Shown here: in pieces, positions 16,855-29,324 of the stretch
Layout: the number at the start of each line of letters is the position of its first letter
Numbering within the stretch: position 1 is the stretch's first letter
DNA from: Rhodopseudomonas sp.
GTDB lineage: Bacteria > Pseudomonadota > Alphaproteobacteria > Rhizobiales > Xanthobacteraceae
Reading direction: 5' to 3'
Length of the DNA: 64,000 bases
NCBI RefSeq assembly: GCF_013377015.1
Contig: NZ_JACABA010000003.1
Location: 281,510 to 345,509, forward strand
Notes under the pieces: model-generated
What the model saw: the letters and a program-made list of their open reading frames with translations, nothing else
Told to the model about the DNA's origin: nothing
Database searches by the model: none
Position numbers and translations under genes: made by a program

Positions 16855-18042
16855 TCAGTGCACGATCTCGAACAGGCCGGCGGAGCCCATGCCGCCGCCG
16901 ACGCACATGGTGACGACCGCATATTTCGCCTTGCGGCGGCGGCCCTCGATCAGCGCGTGGCCGGCAAGCCGGGCGCCCGACATGCCGTAGGGATGACCGA
17001 CCGCGATCGCGCCGCCATTGACGTTGATCTTCTCCGGATCGATCCCGAGCTTGTCGCGGCAATACAGCACCTGGACCGCAAAGGCTTCGTTCAGCTCCCA
17101 CAGATCGATGTCGCCGACCGACAGGCCGTGACGCTTCAACAGCCGCGGCACCGCGAACACCGGGCCGATCCCCATCTCATCCGGCTCGCAGCCGGCGGAG
17201 ACAAAGCCGCGGAAGATGCCGAGCGGCTTCAGACCCTTCTTGGCGGCAAGCGCGTCACTCATCACCACGGTGGCGCTGGCGCCGTCGGAGAGCTGGCTGG
17301 CATTGCCGGCGGTGATGGCAAAGCCCTCGCCGCGCACGGCCTTCAGGCTGGCGAGACCTTCGGCTGTGGTCTCGGGGCGCGGACCTTCATCCTTCGACAG
17401 CGTGACGTCCTTGAACGACACCTCGCCGGTGGCCTTGTCGGCGACGCCCATCTTGGTGGTGATCGCCGCGATCTCGTCGTTGAACTTGCCGCCCTGCTGC
17501 GCCGCGGCGGTGCGGCGCTGGCTTTCCAGCGAATACTCGTCCTGGCGCTCGCGCGAGATGCCGTAGCGCTTGGCGACCAGTTCGGCGGTGTCGAGCATCG
17601 CCATGTAGACGTCGCCCTTGATCTTCATCAGTTCGGGATCGACGGCGTGGAACTTGTTGGCGTGATCGTTCTGCACCAGGCTGATCGACTCGCCGCCGCC
17701 GGCGACCGCGATCTCGACGCCGTCGAACAGCACCGAACGCGCCGCCAGCGCGATCGCCTGCAGGCCCGAGGCGCATTGCCGGTCGATGGTGGTGCCGGCG
17801 ACCGTGATCGGAAGCCCGGCGCGCAGCAGCGCCTTGCGGGCGATGTTGCCGCCAGTGGCGCCCTGCTGCATCGCGCAGCCCATCACCACGTCCTCGATCT
17901 CTTTCGGATCGAGCTTGGCGCGCGACACCGCGTGCTCGATGGCATGGCCGAGCAAGGTGGCGCCCTCGGTGGCGTTCAAGGCGCCGCGATAGGCTTTACC
18001 GATCGGCGTGCGTGCGGTGGAAACGATGACGGCGTCAGTCAT
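16855..18042 (-). CDS. pimB: Acyl-CoA thiolase
   Basis: 395-aa thiolase that would cleave 3-oxopimeloyl-CoA to acetyl-CoA and glutaryl-CoA. Catalytic features are the nucleophilic Cys in [16 protein letters not shown] (about residue 89), the His of [17 protein letters not shown] and the second Cys in [13 protein letters not shown]. Length and motifs fit the acetyl-CoA acyltransferase family. Its ATG overlaps the pimA stop by 4 nt (ATGA), the only tight junction left in this repeat-interrupted operon. Confidence 0.92.
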   Translation of the reverse strand: MTDAVIVSTARTPIGKAYRGALNATEGATLLGHAIEHAVSRAKLDPKEIEDVVMGCAMQQGATGGNIARKALLRAGLPITVAGTTIDRQCASGLQAIALAARSVLFDGVEIAVAGGGESISLVQNDHANKFHAVDPELMKIKGDVYMAMLDTAELVAKRYGISRERQDEYSLESQRRTAAAQQGGKFNDEIAAITTKMGVADKATGEVSFKDVTLSKDEGPRPETTAEGLASLKAVRGEGFAITAGNASQLSDGASATVVMSDALAAKKGLKPLGIFRGFVSAGCEPDEMGIGPVFAVPRLLKRHGLSVGDIDLWELNEAFAVQVLYCRDKLGIDPEKINVNGGAIAVGHPYGMSGARLAGHALIEGRRRKAKYAVVTMCVGGGMGSAGLFEIVH

Positions 18043-19718
18043 GGGCGAATTCCTGTTGCGAGTTGTTGTTGTTCGGTTTGTGGCTGCTGATTACGTAGTT
18101 CGTGGCGCGACAATTTGCCGACCGAGGTGCGCGGCAACTCGTCGACGAATTCAAGCATCGCGGGCAACTCGTGCTTGCCTAGTTTGCCGGTGAGGAACGC
18201 GCGCAGTTCTTCGACGCCGAATGGCGCGGCGCCGGCGCGCAGCTTGACGAAGGCCTTCGCCGCCTCGCCACGATAGGCGTCGGGAACGCCGATCACGATC
18301 ACTTCCTGCACCGCGGGATGTTCATAGATCGCCTGCTCGATCATCTGCGGATAGACGTTGAAGCCGCCGGAGATGATCATGTCCTTCTTGCGGTCGACCA
18401 GATAGAAATAGCCGTCTCTGTCCATATAGCCGATATCGCCGGTGAGGAAACGGTCGCCGACGAAGGCTTCGGCGGTCTCGTGCGGCCGGTTCCAGTAGCC
18501 CTTGGTGACGTTGGGTCCGCGAACTCGGATTTCACCGACCTCGCCCGGCGGCAACACCTTCGTCGAATCGTCGAGCGAGACCACGTCCATCTCGATGCCG
18601 GGCAGCATCAGCCCTATCGAGCCGGGCTTGTCCGGCCCCTCCAGCGGATGGCCGGTCCCGGGCGAGCAGGTCTCGGTCATGCCCCAGCCGCTCTTCAATT
18701 TCAGCTTGGTCTTGCGCTCGAAGATCCTGGCGACCTCGACTGGCAGCGGCGCGCCGCCGGAGCCGGCCATCGTCAGCGACGACAGGTCGCGGCGCTCCAG
18801 CGACGGATCGTTGGCGAGCGCGATCCACATCGTCGGCACGCCTGGAAACGACGTCGCGCGCTTCTCCTCGATGTCGCGAAACACCGCGGCGACATCGAAG
18901 CGCTGATGCAGTGAGATCAAATCGCCGAGCCGGATGCAGCGCAGCAGGATCACGGTCAGCGCGTAGATGTGGAACAGCGGCAGCACGCAGATCACACGCT
19001 CGGTAGTGTTCCGATCTGCCCTGCCGTTGGCGGTCCAAACATCGTAGATCGAGACCGCCGAAGTGAGATTGCCGTGGCTAAGCATCGCGCCCTTCGGCAG
19101 GCCGGTGGTGCCGCCCGTGTATTGCAGCAACGCGACATCGTCGGGATCGATCGAAGGCCACGCCGCCGGCGGCTTGGCGCCATCGCAGAATGCCGCGAAA
19201 GCAACGATGCGCGGATTGTCCGGCAGCGGAGTATGCGGATTGCCGACCGCGCCCCAATGGTCATCGGCGCAGACGATCAGCCGATCGAGCAGACCGTCGT
19301 CGAGAAATTTCAACGCGGTCGGCAGCAACGTCGCCAGATCGCTGGTGACCAGAATCCGCGCGCCCGAGTCGCGCAGCTTGTGCGACAGCGCGCGTTCGCC
19401 GTCGAGCGGCGACAGATGCACCACGCGCGCGCCGGCCTTCAGCGCGCCGAAGAAATTCACCGGGTGATCCGGCGAGTTGCCGAGAAACAGCGCCACCGAG
19501 GTGTCGCGGCCGTAGCCGGCGCGCAGAAACGCCGCAGCGGCGACCTCCGCCATCGCTTCGAGCTCGGTGTAGCTGATCGGGCGGTCGCGAAATTCGATCG
19601 CCGGCCGTGCGCCGAAATCCTTCGCCGCTTGCGACAACAGACCGGGCACCGTGCCGCGTGCGATCGGCGCATCCCAGCGCACGCCGTCGGGATAGAACTG
19701 CTCGCCGGGATGGGTCAT
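18039..19718 (-). CDS. pimA: Dicarboxylate (pimelate)/fatty acid-CoA ligase
   Basis: 559-aa AMP-forming acyl-CoA synthetase. The P-loop-like motif is [22 protein letters not shown] and the A5 motif [13 protein letters not shown]. The hinge region is [36 protein letters not shown] and the catalytic Lys near the C-terminus is in [13 protein letters not shown]. The ATG at 19718 ([12 protein letters not shown]) was chosen; the longer frame to 19835 would run into the repeat DNA. It activates dicarboxylic and fatty acids so they can enter beta-oxidation by PimF/B/C/D. Confidence 0.9.
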   Translation of the reverse strand: MTHPGEQFYPDGVRWDAPIARGTVPGLLSQAAKDFGARPAIEFRDRPISYTELEAMAEVAAAAFLRAGYGRDTSVALFLGNSPDHPVNFFGALKAGARVVHLSPLDGERALSHKLRDSGARILVTSDLATLLPTALKFLDDGLLDRLIVCADDHWGAVGNPHTPLPDNPRIVAFAAFCDGAKPPAAWPSIDPDDVALLQYTGGTTGLPKGAMLSHGNLTSAVSIYDVWTANGRADRNTTERVICVLPLFHIYALTVILLRCIRLGDLISLHQRFDVAAVFRDIEEKRATSFPGVPTMWIALANDPSLERRDLSSLTMAGSGGAPLPVEVARIFERKTKLKLKSGWGMTETCSPGTGHPLEGPDKPGSIGLMLPGIEMDVVSLDDSTKVLPPGEVGEIRVRGPNVTKGYWNRPHETAEAFVGDRFLTGDIGYMDRDGYFYLVDRKKDMIISGGFNVYPQMIEQAIYEHPAVQEVIVIGVPDAYRGEAAKAFVKLRAGAAPFGVEELRAFLTGKLGKHELPAMLEFVDELPRTSVGKLSRHELRNQQPQTEQQQLATGIRP

Positions 19719-19765
19719 GGGCGCAGGACTCGCTCGAATTGCGAACCGGGCACAGCGTTTCCGTT

Positions 19766-19863
19766 CCCTCCCCCCTTGCGGGGGAGGGTCAGGGAGGCGG
19801 GTAAGCCACCGGCACAGCGGCGCGTGGCCCCCCACCCCCGACCCCTCCCCGCAAGGAGGGGAG
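19766..19863. repeat. Palindromic repeat, CCCTCCCC-type
   Basis: Begins CCCTCCCCCCTTGCGGGGGA and ends CCCCTCCCCGCAAGGAGGGG, with a central variable segment. It fills the pimF-pimA gap and belongs to the same family as the copy at 13959-14114. Confidence 0.75.
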
Positions 19864-19899
19864 CAGTTGGCGCCACCTGCCCGATCTGCTGCGAAGCCA

Positions 19900-21996
<2,097 letters not shown>

Positions 21997-22025
21997 GCAG
22001 ATCTCCCGGGGCTCTGTTTTTGTCT

Positions 22026-22042
22026 ATTTCGCACTGCGAAAT
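22026..22042. promoter_or_regulatory. Perfect palindrome, candidate IclR operator
   Basis: ATTTCGCACTGCGAAAT is an 8-bp perfect inverted repeat with a 1-nt centre. It lies in the 118-bp space between divergent pimF and the IclR-family gene, 30 bp upstream of the pimF start. IclR-type regulators bind short palindromes of about this size. Function is inferred from position and symmetry. Confidence 0.65.
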
Positions 22043-22114
22043 TTAATTCCACATCTTGACAGGGAGGGTTATTTTGAAGAGCGTCGCTTGTCAACGAAAT
22101 CAATCGTGCAGGGA

Positions 22115-22984
22115 ATGAAACGCTCAGCCAAAAAGCCTGCGACCGATCGCAGTTTCGTCGTCGCGCTGGCCCGCGGTCTCGATGTGCTGCGCGCATTTCG
22201 TCCCAATGACGGGCTTCTTGGCAATCAAGAGATCGCGGCCCGTACCAACTTGCCCAAGCCGACCATTTCGAGGCTGACCTACACCCTGACCAAGCTCGGC
22301 TATCTTACACAGGTTCCGCGGTTCGAGAAGTATCAGCTGGCGCCGGCGGCGATGTCGCTCGGCTATGCCGCGCTGGCCAATCTCGGGGTGCGGCATCTGT
22401 CGCAATCGTTCCGCGACGAATTGATGCAGCAGACCGGCGGCGCGGTCGCGGTCGGCGCCCGCGATCGCCTCAGCATGATCTATGTCGGCCAGGCGCGCTC
22501 GAGCCTCACCGTCGGGGTGCAACTCGACGTCGGCTCGCGGATCCCGATCGCAACGACGGCGATGGGACGCGCCTATATCACCGCGTTGCAGGGCGAGGAA
22601 CGCGCTGCGTTAATGCGGGAACTTCGCGAACATTACGGCAGCCGCTGGCCGCGCGTGAAGGAGGGTATCGAACGCGCCGACGAGATGGTCGCCAAGCACG
22701 GCTTCGCAATATCGGCGGGCGAGTGGCAGGACGACGTGCACGCAGTGGGGGTACCGCTGACGCTCAACGACGGTACCGGTCCCTACGCGTTCAATTGTGG
22801 CGCGCCGGCATTCCGCTTCACGGAAGATCGGCTGCTGAACGACATTGGACCTCGCCTCGTGGCGATGGTAAGGAGCATCGAGGCAGCGCTCGGGGGAACG
22901 GCGGCGCCGCAATCAAAAAAAACAGACAACAAGAAAACAAAACCAGGAGGGAAAGTTGCCCGTGTGGTCGAGGGGATCAGATAG
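22115..22984 (+). CDS. IclR-family transcriptional regulator
   Basis: 289-aa regulator. An N-terminal winged helix-turn-helix spans roughly residues 12-75 (FVVALARGLDVLRAF...EIAARTNLPKPTISRLTYTLTKLGYL), and a GAF-like effector domain follows (about 95-265; GRAYITAL, FAISAGEWQDDVHAVGVPL). The last 25 residues are a Lys-rich tail. ATG 22115 is the conventional start, but its ribosome site is too close. In-frame TTG 22088 with GAAGAG seven bases upstream is a serious alternative. It is divergent from pimF and 60 bp ahead of the liv transport genes, so it may control either or both. Confidence 0.88.
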   Translation: MKRSAKKPATDRSFVVALARGLDVLRAFRPNDGLLGNQEIAARTNLPKPTISRLTYTLTKLGYLTQVPRFEKYQLAPAAMSLGYAALANLGVRHLSQSFRDELMQQTGGAVAVGARDRLSMIYVGQARSSLTVGVQLDVGSRIPIATTAMGRAYITALQGEERAALMRELREHYGSRWPRVKEGIERADEMVAKHGFAISAGEWQDDVHAVGVPLTLNDGTGPYAFNCGAPAFRFTEDRLLNDIGPRLVAMVRSIEAALGGTAAPQSKKTDNKKTKPGGKVARVVEGIR

Positions 22985-23044
22985 CCGTCGTCATGAGCCG
23001 GCGTGCGCGCCAGGCCGAAGCCGCCCGCTGCAGGGCCGCGGCAT

Positions 23045-23838
23045 ATGACGCAGGCTCAGTTGAAGAGGGAGCAATCTCCGTTGCTCGCGGTGCACGACGT
23101 CAGCGTCGTGTTCGGCGGCATCATCGCGTTGAACGGCGTATCGTTCGATATGCAGCAGGGCCAGATTCTCGGACTGATCGGCCCGAACGGCGCCGGCAAG
23201 ACCACGCTGTTCAACTGCCTGTCGCGGCTGTATCAGCCGAGCAAGGGCGACATTCTGCTCGATGGCGAAAGCATTCTGACCCGGCCGCCGCACCGGATCG
23301 CGGAGATCGGCATCGGCCGCACCTTCCAGAACGTCGCCTTGTTCCCCAATCTCACCGTGCTCGATAACGTCCGCGTCGGCACCCATTCGCGCACTAACAG
23401 CGACATCATTTCGGACTCGCTGCGACTGCCCTGGGTGCGCAACGGCGAGGCCGCGCTGAACAAGCGGGTCGACGAAATCCTCGGCTATCTCGATCTGCGC
23501 GACGTCGCCCATACCACCGTCGCCGGGCTGCCGTTCGGCACCCAGAAGCGCGTCGAGCTGGCGCGCGCGCTGGCCGCGCAGCCGAAGATCCTGCTGCTCG
23601 ACGAACCCGCCGGCGGTCTCAACCACGAGGAGGTCTACGTCCTCGGCGATCTGATCCGCCGCATCCGCGACGATCGCGGCGTCACCGTGCTGCTGGTCGA
23701 GCACCACATGGGGCTGGTGATGTCGATCGCCGACCACGTGGTGGCGCTGAATTTCGGCCGCAAGCTCGCCGAAGGAACGCCCGCCCAGGTTCAGGCCGAT
23801 CCGGATGTCATCAAAGCCTATCTGGGGAGCAAAGATTC

Positions 23839-23842
<4 letters not shown>
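23045..23842 (+). CDS. livG: Branched-chain-type ABC transporter ATP-binding protein LivG
   Basis: 265-aa ATPase of the hydrophobic amino acid/aromatic acid uptake family. It has Walker [11 protein letters not shown], Walker [16 protein letters not shown] and the H-loop VEHHMGLVM; the signature region reads [14 protein letters not shown]. The C-terminus DVIKAYLG is typical of LivG. ATG 23045 was chosen over the in-frame GTG 23003. Its stop overlaps the livF ATG (ATGA). The neighbouring pim operon suggests dicarboxylates, fatty acids or aromatic acids as substrates, but this is inference. Confidence 0.9.
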
Positions 23843-24552
<710 letters not shown>

Positions 24553-24562
24553 GGAGCCGGCC

Positions 24563-25441
24563 ATGGAACTCTTGACCAATCAAATTCTGGCCGGCATTGC
24601 CACGGGCGCGATCTACGCCTGCATGGCGCTGGCGGTGGTGATGATCTACCAGGCGATCGATCACCTCAATTTCGCCCAGGGCGAAATGGCGATGTTCTCG
24701 ACCTTCATCGCCTGGCAACTGATGCAATGGGGCGTGCCGTATTGGTGGGCCTTCCTCGCCACGCTGGCGCTGTCCTTCGCCGGCGGCGTCATCATCGAAC
24801 GCGCGCTGTTCAAACCGCTGGCCAACGCGCCGATCCTGACCCACGTTGCCGGCTTCATCGCGTTGTTCGCGATCATCAACTCGGTCGCGGGCCTGACCTG
24901 GGACTTCACCATCAAGCAGTTCCCGACCCCGTTCGGTTCCTCGCCGTTCCTCGGCAGCCAGCTGATCTCGACCCATCAGGCCGGGATGATCGGCGTCACC
25001 CTGGTGCTGTTGTTGCTGCTCTACTTCTTCTTCCAGTTCACCCGGGTGGGGCTGGCAATGCGGGCCGCAGCGACGCTGCCGGAATCCGCGCGACTGGTCG
25101 GCATCAACACCTCCTGGATGGTGGCGCTGGGCTGGGGCATGGCGGCGGCGATAGGCTCGATCGCCGGCATGCTGATCGCGCCGGTGGTGTTCCTGGAGCC
25201 CAACATGATGGGCGGGGTGCTGATCTACGGCTTCGCCGCCGCGGTGCTCGGCGGGCTCACCAGCCCGTTCGGCGCGGTGGTCGGCGGCTTCCTGGTCGGC
25301 ATTTTCGAAAACCTCGCCGGAACCTACATCCCGGGCGTGGGCAACGAACTGAAGCTGCCGATCGCGCTGGCGCTGATCATCACCGTGCTGGTCGTCAAAC
25401 CCAATGGCCTGTTCGGCCGTGCCATCGTCAAGCGAGTCTGA
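24563..25441 (+). CDS. livH: Branched-chain-type ABC transporter permease LivH
   Basis: 292-aa inner-membrane permease with about eight hydrophobic segments. The N-terminal QILAGIATGAIYACMALAVVMIYQAIDHLNFAQGEMAMF is the LivH signature. The ATPase-contact loop is near MRAAATLPESARLVGI. It has a GAGG-type ribosome site before ATG 24563 and is followed three bases later by livM. Confidence 0.92.
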   Translation: MELLTNQILAGIATGAIYACMALAVVMIYQAIDHLNFAQGEMAMFSTFIAWQLMQWGVPYWWAFLATLALSFAGGVIIERALFKPLANAPILTHVAGFIALFAIINSVAGLTWDFTIKQFPTPFGSSPFLGSQLISTHQAGMIGVTLVLLLLLYFFFQFTRVGLAMRAAATLPESARLVGINTSWMVALGWGMAAAIGSIAGMLIAPVVFLEPNMMGGVLIYGFAAAVLGGLTSPFGAVVGGFLVGIFENLAGTYIPGVGNELKLPIALALIITVLVVKPNGLFGRAIVKRV

Positions 25442-25444
25442 ACC

Positions 25445-26458
25445 ATGAGCGCATTGCAGGAAATCGTCGACGTCACGCCGGTCGAGGCCACTCCGAAGAA
25501 GTACATCGCGCTGGGCGGCTACGCCTCGGTCGCGGTGTTGGTGCTGCTGATCGCGGCGCCATTGTTCGCGAAGAACTTCATCATCTTCCAGATGACGATG
25601 TGGCTGATCTACGCCATCGCCGTGCTGGCGCTGAACATCCTGACCGGCGGCAGCGGCCAGTTCTCGCTCGGCCAGAGCGCGTTCTACGCGGTCGGCGCCT
25701 ATACGTCGGCGATCCTGATGGAGCATTTCAACGTCAACTACGCGCTGACGCTGCCGATTGCCGGCGTGATCTGCTTCGCCTTCGGCTATGTGTTCGGCCA
25801 GCCCGCGCTGCGGCTGTCCGGAGTGTATCTGGCGCTGGCGACCTTCGCGCTCGCCACCGCGATGCCGCAACTGCTCAAGCTCGGCTATTTCGAGCATTGG
25901 ACCGGCGGCGTCCAGGGCTTGGTGGTCACCAAACCCGACGCGCCGTTCGGGCTGCCGATGTCGCAGGACATGTGGCTGTATTACTTCACGCTTGTGATCT
26001 CGATCATGATCTACGTGTTCTCGGTCAATCTGCTGAAATCGCGCTCCGGGCGCGCCATGATGGCGATCCGTGACAACGAGATCGCGGCCTCGGCGATGGG
26101 CGTCGACGTGGCGCTGTACAAGACGCTGGCGTTCGGCATCAGCGCCGGCATCACCGGCGTCGCCGGCGGCCTCGGCGCGATTGCGGTGCAGTTCGTGGCG
26201 CCGGACAGCTACACCATCCAGTTGGCGATCGCGCTGTTCCTCGGCATGGTGGTCGGTGGCGTCGGCTGGTTGCCGGGTTCGCTGGCGGGCTCCGCCTTTA
26301 TCGTGTTCGTGCCCAACATCGCCGAGAGCGTCTCCAAGGGCCTGTCCGGCGCGGTGTTCGGCGCCATCCTGATCGTCATCATCTTCGTTCTGCCGCACGG
26401 CGCGCGACAGATCGCCTACCTATCCCAGCACTGGATCAACAAGCTGATCCACAAGTGA
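25445..26458 (+). CDS. livM: Branched-chain-type ABC transporter permease LivM
   Basis: 337-aa permease. The family motif ALNILTGGSGQFSLGQSAFYAVGAYT is near residues 58-83, and the cytoplasmic loop MMAIRDNEIAASAMGV is present. About nine hydrophobic segments can be seen. The C-terminus KLIHK and its stop codon lie in the first unit of a 16-bp tandem repeat (26443-26490), so the 3' end was locally duplicated. Confidence 0.92.
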   Translation: MSALQEIVDVTPVEATPKKYIALGGYASVAVLVLLIAAPLFAKNFIIFQMTMWLIYAIAVLALNILTGGSGQFSLGQSAFYAVGAYTSAILMEHFNVNYALTLPIAGVICFAFGYVFGQPALRLSGVYLALATFALATAMPQLLKLGYFEHWTGGVQGLVVTKPDAPFGLPMSQDMWLYYFTLVISIMIYVFSVNLLKSRSGRAMMAIRDNEIAASAMGVDVALYKTLAFGISAGITGVAGGLGAIAVQFVAPDSYTIQLAIALFLGMVVGGVGWLPGSLAGSAFIVFVPNIAESVSKGLSGAVFGAILIVIIFVLPHGARQIAYLSQHWINKLIHK

Positions 26459-26490
26459 GCTGATCCAAAAGTAACCTGATCCAAAAGTGA
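26443..26490. repeat. Three 16-bp tandem repeats over the livM stop
   Basis: The units at 26443-26458, 26459-26474 and 26475-26490 read CTGATCCAMAAGTRA with small changes. The first unit encodes the last livM residues and TGA. The other two are non-coding copies ahead of the first binding-protein gene. Confidence 0.85.
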
Positions 26491-26536
26491 CCTGGCTTCG
26501 CGAGAAGCCAGCGAAAAACCCAGCCAAGGAGACCTT

Positions 26537-27772
26537 ATGCTTTCTATCCAAAAACTAAGAATCGCCGCGATTTCGACGGCGGTCATTGCTTTCGCTGCCA
26601 CCGGCGGCAGTGCGCTCGCCCAGAAGAAGTACGACACCGGCGCCACCGACACCGAGATCAAGATCGGCAACATCATGCCGTATAGCGGCCCGGCATCGGC
26701 CTATGGCATGATCGGCAAGACTGAAGAAGCCTACTTCAAGATGGTCAACGATTCCGGCGGCATCAACGGCCGCAAGGTCACCTTCATCAGTTATGACGAC
26801 GCTTACAGCCCGCCGAAGGCCGTCGAGCAGGCCCGCAAGCTGGTGGAGAGCGACGAGGTGCTGCTGGTGTTCAACCCGCTCGGCACGCCGTCGAATTCGG
26901 CGATCCAGAAATACCTCAACGCCAAGAAGGTGCCGCAGCTGTTCGTCGCCACCGGCGCCACCAAATGGAACGACCCGAAGGACTTCCCCTGGACCATGGG
27001 CTGGCAGCCGAGCTACCAGAGCGAGGGCCAGATCTACGCCAAGTTCCTGCTCAAGGAGAAGCCCGACGCCAAGATCGCCGTGCTGTATCAGAACGACGAT
27101 TTCGGCAAGGATTACCTGAAAGGGATCAAGGACGGGCTCGGCGCCAAGGCCGCGACGATGCTGATCGCCGAGGAAAGCTACGAGGTCTCGGAGCCGACCG
27201 TCGACAGTCACATCGTCAAGCTGAAGTCGCTCAACCCGGACGTCGTGATCAGCATCACCACGCCGAAATTCGCGGCCCAGACCATCAAGAAGATCGCCGA
27301 ACTGAGCTGGAAGCCGTTGCAGATCGTCGCCAACGTCTCGTCGTCGATCGGCAGCGTGATGAAGCCCGCCGGATTCGAGGCGGCGCAGGACGTGCTGTCG
27401 GCGAACTACGGCAAGGACGCTTCCGACGAACAGTGGAAGAACGATCCGGGCATGAAGAAGTGGGCGGCGTTCGTCGACAAGTACCTGCCCGACGCCAACA
27501 GGATCGACAGCAACCTGGTCTACGGCTACGGCGCCGCGCAGACCCTGCACAAGGTGCTGGAGATGTGCGGCAACGACCTCACCCGCGCCAACGTCATGAA
27601 ACAGGCCGCCAGCCTGAAGGACTTCACCACCGACACCCTGCTGCCGGGCGTCAAGATCAACACCTCCGCCACCGACTTCGCACCGATCAGCTCGTTGCAG
27701 ATGATGCGGTTCAAGGGCGAGAAGTGGGAGCTGTTCGGCGACATCATCAGCGCCGACGCCACCGCCAACTGA
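26537..27772 (+). CDS. livK: Periplasmic substrate-binding protein 1 (LivK family)
   Basis: 411-aa type-I periplasmic binding protein. A Sec signal peptide spans about residues 1-30 (cleavage near ALAQ-KKYD). The mature protein begins KKYDTGATDTEIKIGN and has the Leu/Ile/Val-binding fold (YSGPASAYGMIGK, GGINGRKVTFISYDDAYSPPK). AAGGAG lies before ATG 26537. It is the first of three closely related tandem copies and the one nearest the permease genes. It is probably the primary binding protein, cotranscribed with livGFHM. The ligand cannot be read from sequence. Confidence 0.9.
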   Translation: MLSIQKLRIAAISTAVIAFAATGGSALAQKKYDTGATDTEIKIGNIMPYSGPASAYGMIGKTEEAYFKMVNDSGGINGRKVTFISYDDAYSPPKAVEQARKLVESDEVLLVFNPLGTPSNSAIQKYLNAKKVPQLFVATGATKWNDPKDFPWTMGWQPSYQSEGQIYAKFLLKEKPDAKIAVLYQNDDFGKDYLKGIKDGLGAKAATMLIAEESYEVSEPTVDSHIVKLKSLNPDVVISITTPKFAAQTIKKIAELSWKPLQIVANVSSSIGSVMKPAGFEAAQDVLSANYGKDASDEQWKNDPGMKKWAAFVDKYLPDANRIDSNLVYGYGAAQTLHKVLEMCGNDLTRANVMKQAASLKDFTTDTLLPGVKINTSATDFAPISSLQMMRFKGEKWELFGDIISADATAN

Positions 27773-27812
27773 CGTCGCCGCCGGCCAGCCGGCGCGCCGC
27801 TCAAATAATCAG

Positions 27813-27844
27813 CCCCCGGCAACGAAATTGCCGGGAGCTTTTTG
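27813..27844 (+). terminator. Intrinsic terminator after binding protein 1
   Basis: GC-rich stem CCCGGCAA / TTGCCGGG with a short CGAAA-type loop, followed by AGC and a run of five T. Confidence 0.85.
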
Positions 27845-27935
27845 TTGCCGTGCATTTGTAAACGGTATTCAATCCCCTGACATCCGCCCGATCTCAAGAG
27901 GCGGTGAAATCCCAAGGATCAGGAGACTCCCCAAC

Positions 27936-29165
27936 ATGCGTTCCTCGAGGTCGAGACTGGCCACCCTTTCTGCCGCAGCATTGCTGATCGCCTGCACCAG
28001 CGGCGCGGCGCTGGCACAGAAGAAATACGATACCGGCGCGACCGACACCGAAATCAAGATCGGCAATGTCGAGGCCTATAGCGGCCCGGCTTCCGCCTAC
28101 GGCATCATCGGCAAGACCGAGGACGCCTATTTCAAGATGATCAACGACGCCGGCGGCATCAACGGCCGCAAGATCAACTTCATCTCCTACGACGACGGTT
28201 ACAGCCCGCCGAAGACGGTGGAGCAGGTGCGCAAGCTGATCGAGAGCGACGAGGTGCTGCTGGTATTCAACGCGCTCGGCACGCCGACGCAGAACGCGGT
28301 GCAGAAGTATCACAACGCCAAGAAGGTGCCGCAGCTGTTCCTCGCCACCGGCGCCAGCAAGTGGAACGATCCGAAAGATTTCCCCTGGACCATGGGCTTC
28401 CAACCGAGCTACCGGGTCGAGGCGCGAATCTTCGCCAAATACATCTTGAAGGCGAAACCCGACGCCAAGGTCGCGGTGTTCTACGCCAATGACGATTTCG
28501 GCAAGGACTACGTCGCCGGTCTGAAGGAAGTGTTCGGCGACAAGACTTCCAAGATCCTGATCGCCGAGGAAAGCTACGAGACCTCGGAGCCCTCGATCGA
28601 CGGCCATATCGTCAAGCTGAAGGGCACCGGCGCCGACGTCTTCGTCAACATCTCGACGCCGAAATTCGCCGCCCAGGCGATCAAGAAGCTGGCCGAGCTG
28701 GAATGGAAGCCGATGCATGTGATGACCGACGTCTCGATCTCGATCGGCGCGGTGATGAAGCCGGCCGGCCTGGAGGCCTCCGAAGGGGTGCTGTCGGCAA
28801 CCTATCTGAAGGACGCCTCTGACAGCCAATGGGCCGGCGACGCCGGGATGAAGAAGTTCCTCGCCTTCGTCGACAAGCATATGCCCGGCGCCAACGTCTC
28901 CGACACCAACATCGTCTACGGCTACACCGCGGCGCAGACCATGGTGCAGGTGCTGAAGCAGGCCGGCGACAATCTGACCCGCGACAACGTGATGAAGCAG
29001 GCGGCGGCGCTGAAGGATTTCGTGCCTGACACGGTGCTGCCGGGAATCAAGCTCAACACCTCGGCCACCGACTTCGCCCCGATCGAGCAGCTGCAAATGA
29101 TGCAGTTCAAGGGCGGCAAGTGGGAGATGTTCGGCGACGTGATCAGCGCCGAGACCGGCGGGTAG
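27936..29165 (+). CDS. Periplasmic substrate-binding protein 2 (LivK family)
   Basis: 409-aa paralogue of the preceding binding protein. It has a new signal peptide (MRSSRSRLATLSAAALLIACTSGAALAQ), then the shared mature N-terminus QKKYDTGATDTEIKIGN. Differences cluster in ligand-proximal loops (NVEAYSGPAS, SKWNDPKDFPWTMGFQPSYRVEARIF). ATG 27936 has AGGAG at 27921-27925; the longer upstream frame is not supported. The signal contains a Cys (LIACTSG), but the Ala-Gln cleavage site fits Sec type I better than a lipobox. It has its own terminator downstream and perhaps its own promoter. Confidence 0.88.
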   Translation: MRSSRSRLATLSAAALLIACTSGAALAQKKYDTGATDTEIKIGNVEAYSGPASAYGIIGKTEDAYFKMINDAGGINGRKINFISYDDGYSPPKTVEQVRKLIESDEVLLVFNALGTPTQNAVQKYHNAKKVPQLFLATGASKWNDPKDFPWTMGFQPSYRVEARIFAKYILKAKPDAKVAVFYANDDFGKDYVAGLKEVFGDKTSKILIAEESYETSEPSIDGHIVKLKGTGADVFVNISTPKFAAQAIKKLAELEWKPMHVMTDVSISIGAVMKPAGLEASEGVLSATYLKDASDSQWAGDAGMKKFLAFVDKHMPGANVSDTNIVYGYTAAQTMVQVLKQAGDNLTRDNVMKQAAALKDFVPDTVLPGIKLNTSATDFAPIEQLQMMQFKGGKWEMFGDVISAETGG

Positions 29166-29190
29166 TTCCAGCCGACTTTGCTGCAATGCA

Positions 29191-29226
29191 AAGCCCCCTG
29201 CGACACGGTCGCAGGGGGCTTTTTCT
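29191..29226 (+). terminator. Intrinsic terminator after binding protein 2
   Basis: Perfect 12-bp stem AGCCCCCTGCGA / TCGCAGGGGGCT with loop CACGG, followed by a T run. Confidence 0.92.
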
Positions 29227-29278
29227 TGCCGTGCGGATACGGAAGGTATTGAATGGTACGCGAAGCTTGGCTTCCAAG

Positions 29279-29297
29279 AACAACAACAACAACAACA
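29279..29297 (+). repeat. CAA trinucleotide run
   Basis: About six consecutive AAC/CAA units, 28 bp before the start of binding protein 3. Being unstructured and upstream of the ribosome site, it may act as a translation enhancer, or it may be length-variable. Confidence 0.7.
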
Positions 29298-29324
29298 CAA
29301 TCAATACCAACAGGGAGATCCGAA

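Noticed and set aside
15326-18090. Long + strand frames over pimC and pimB
   Set aside because: Shadow frames with His/Arg/Asp/Leu-rich content; sense genes carry catalytic motifs.
13959-19863. Repeats considered as CRISPR or insertion sequence remnants
   Set aside because: No regularly spaced identical units, no transposase and no target-site duplications; each is a single long palindrome.
27960-28020. Lipoprotein signal for binding protein 2 because of LIACTSG
   Set aside because: The Cys is followed by a further hydrophobic/small-residue stretch and an Ala-Gln cleavage site shared with the other two copies.
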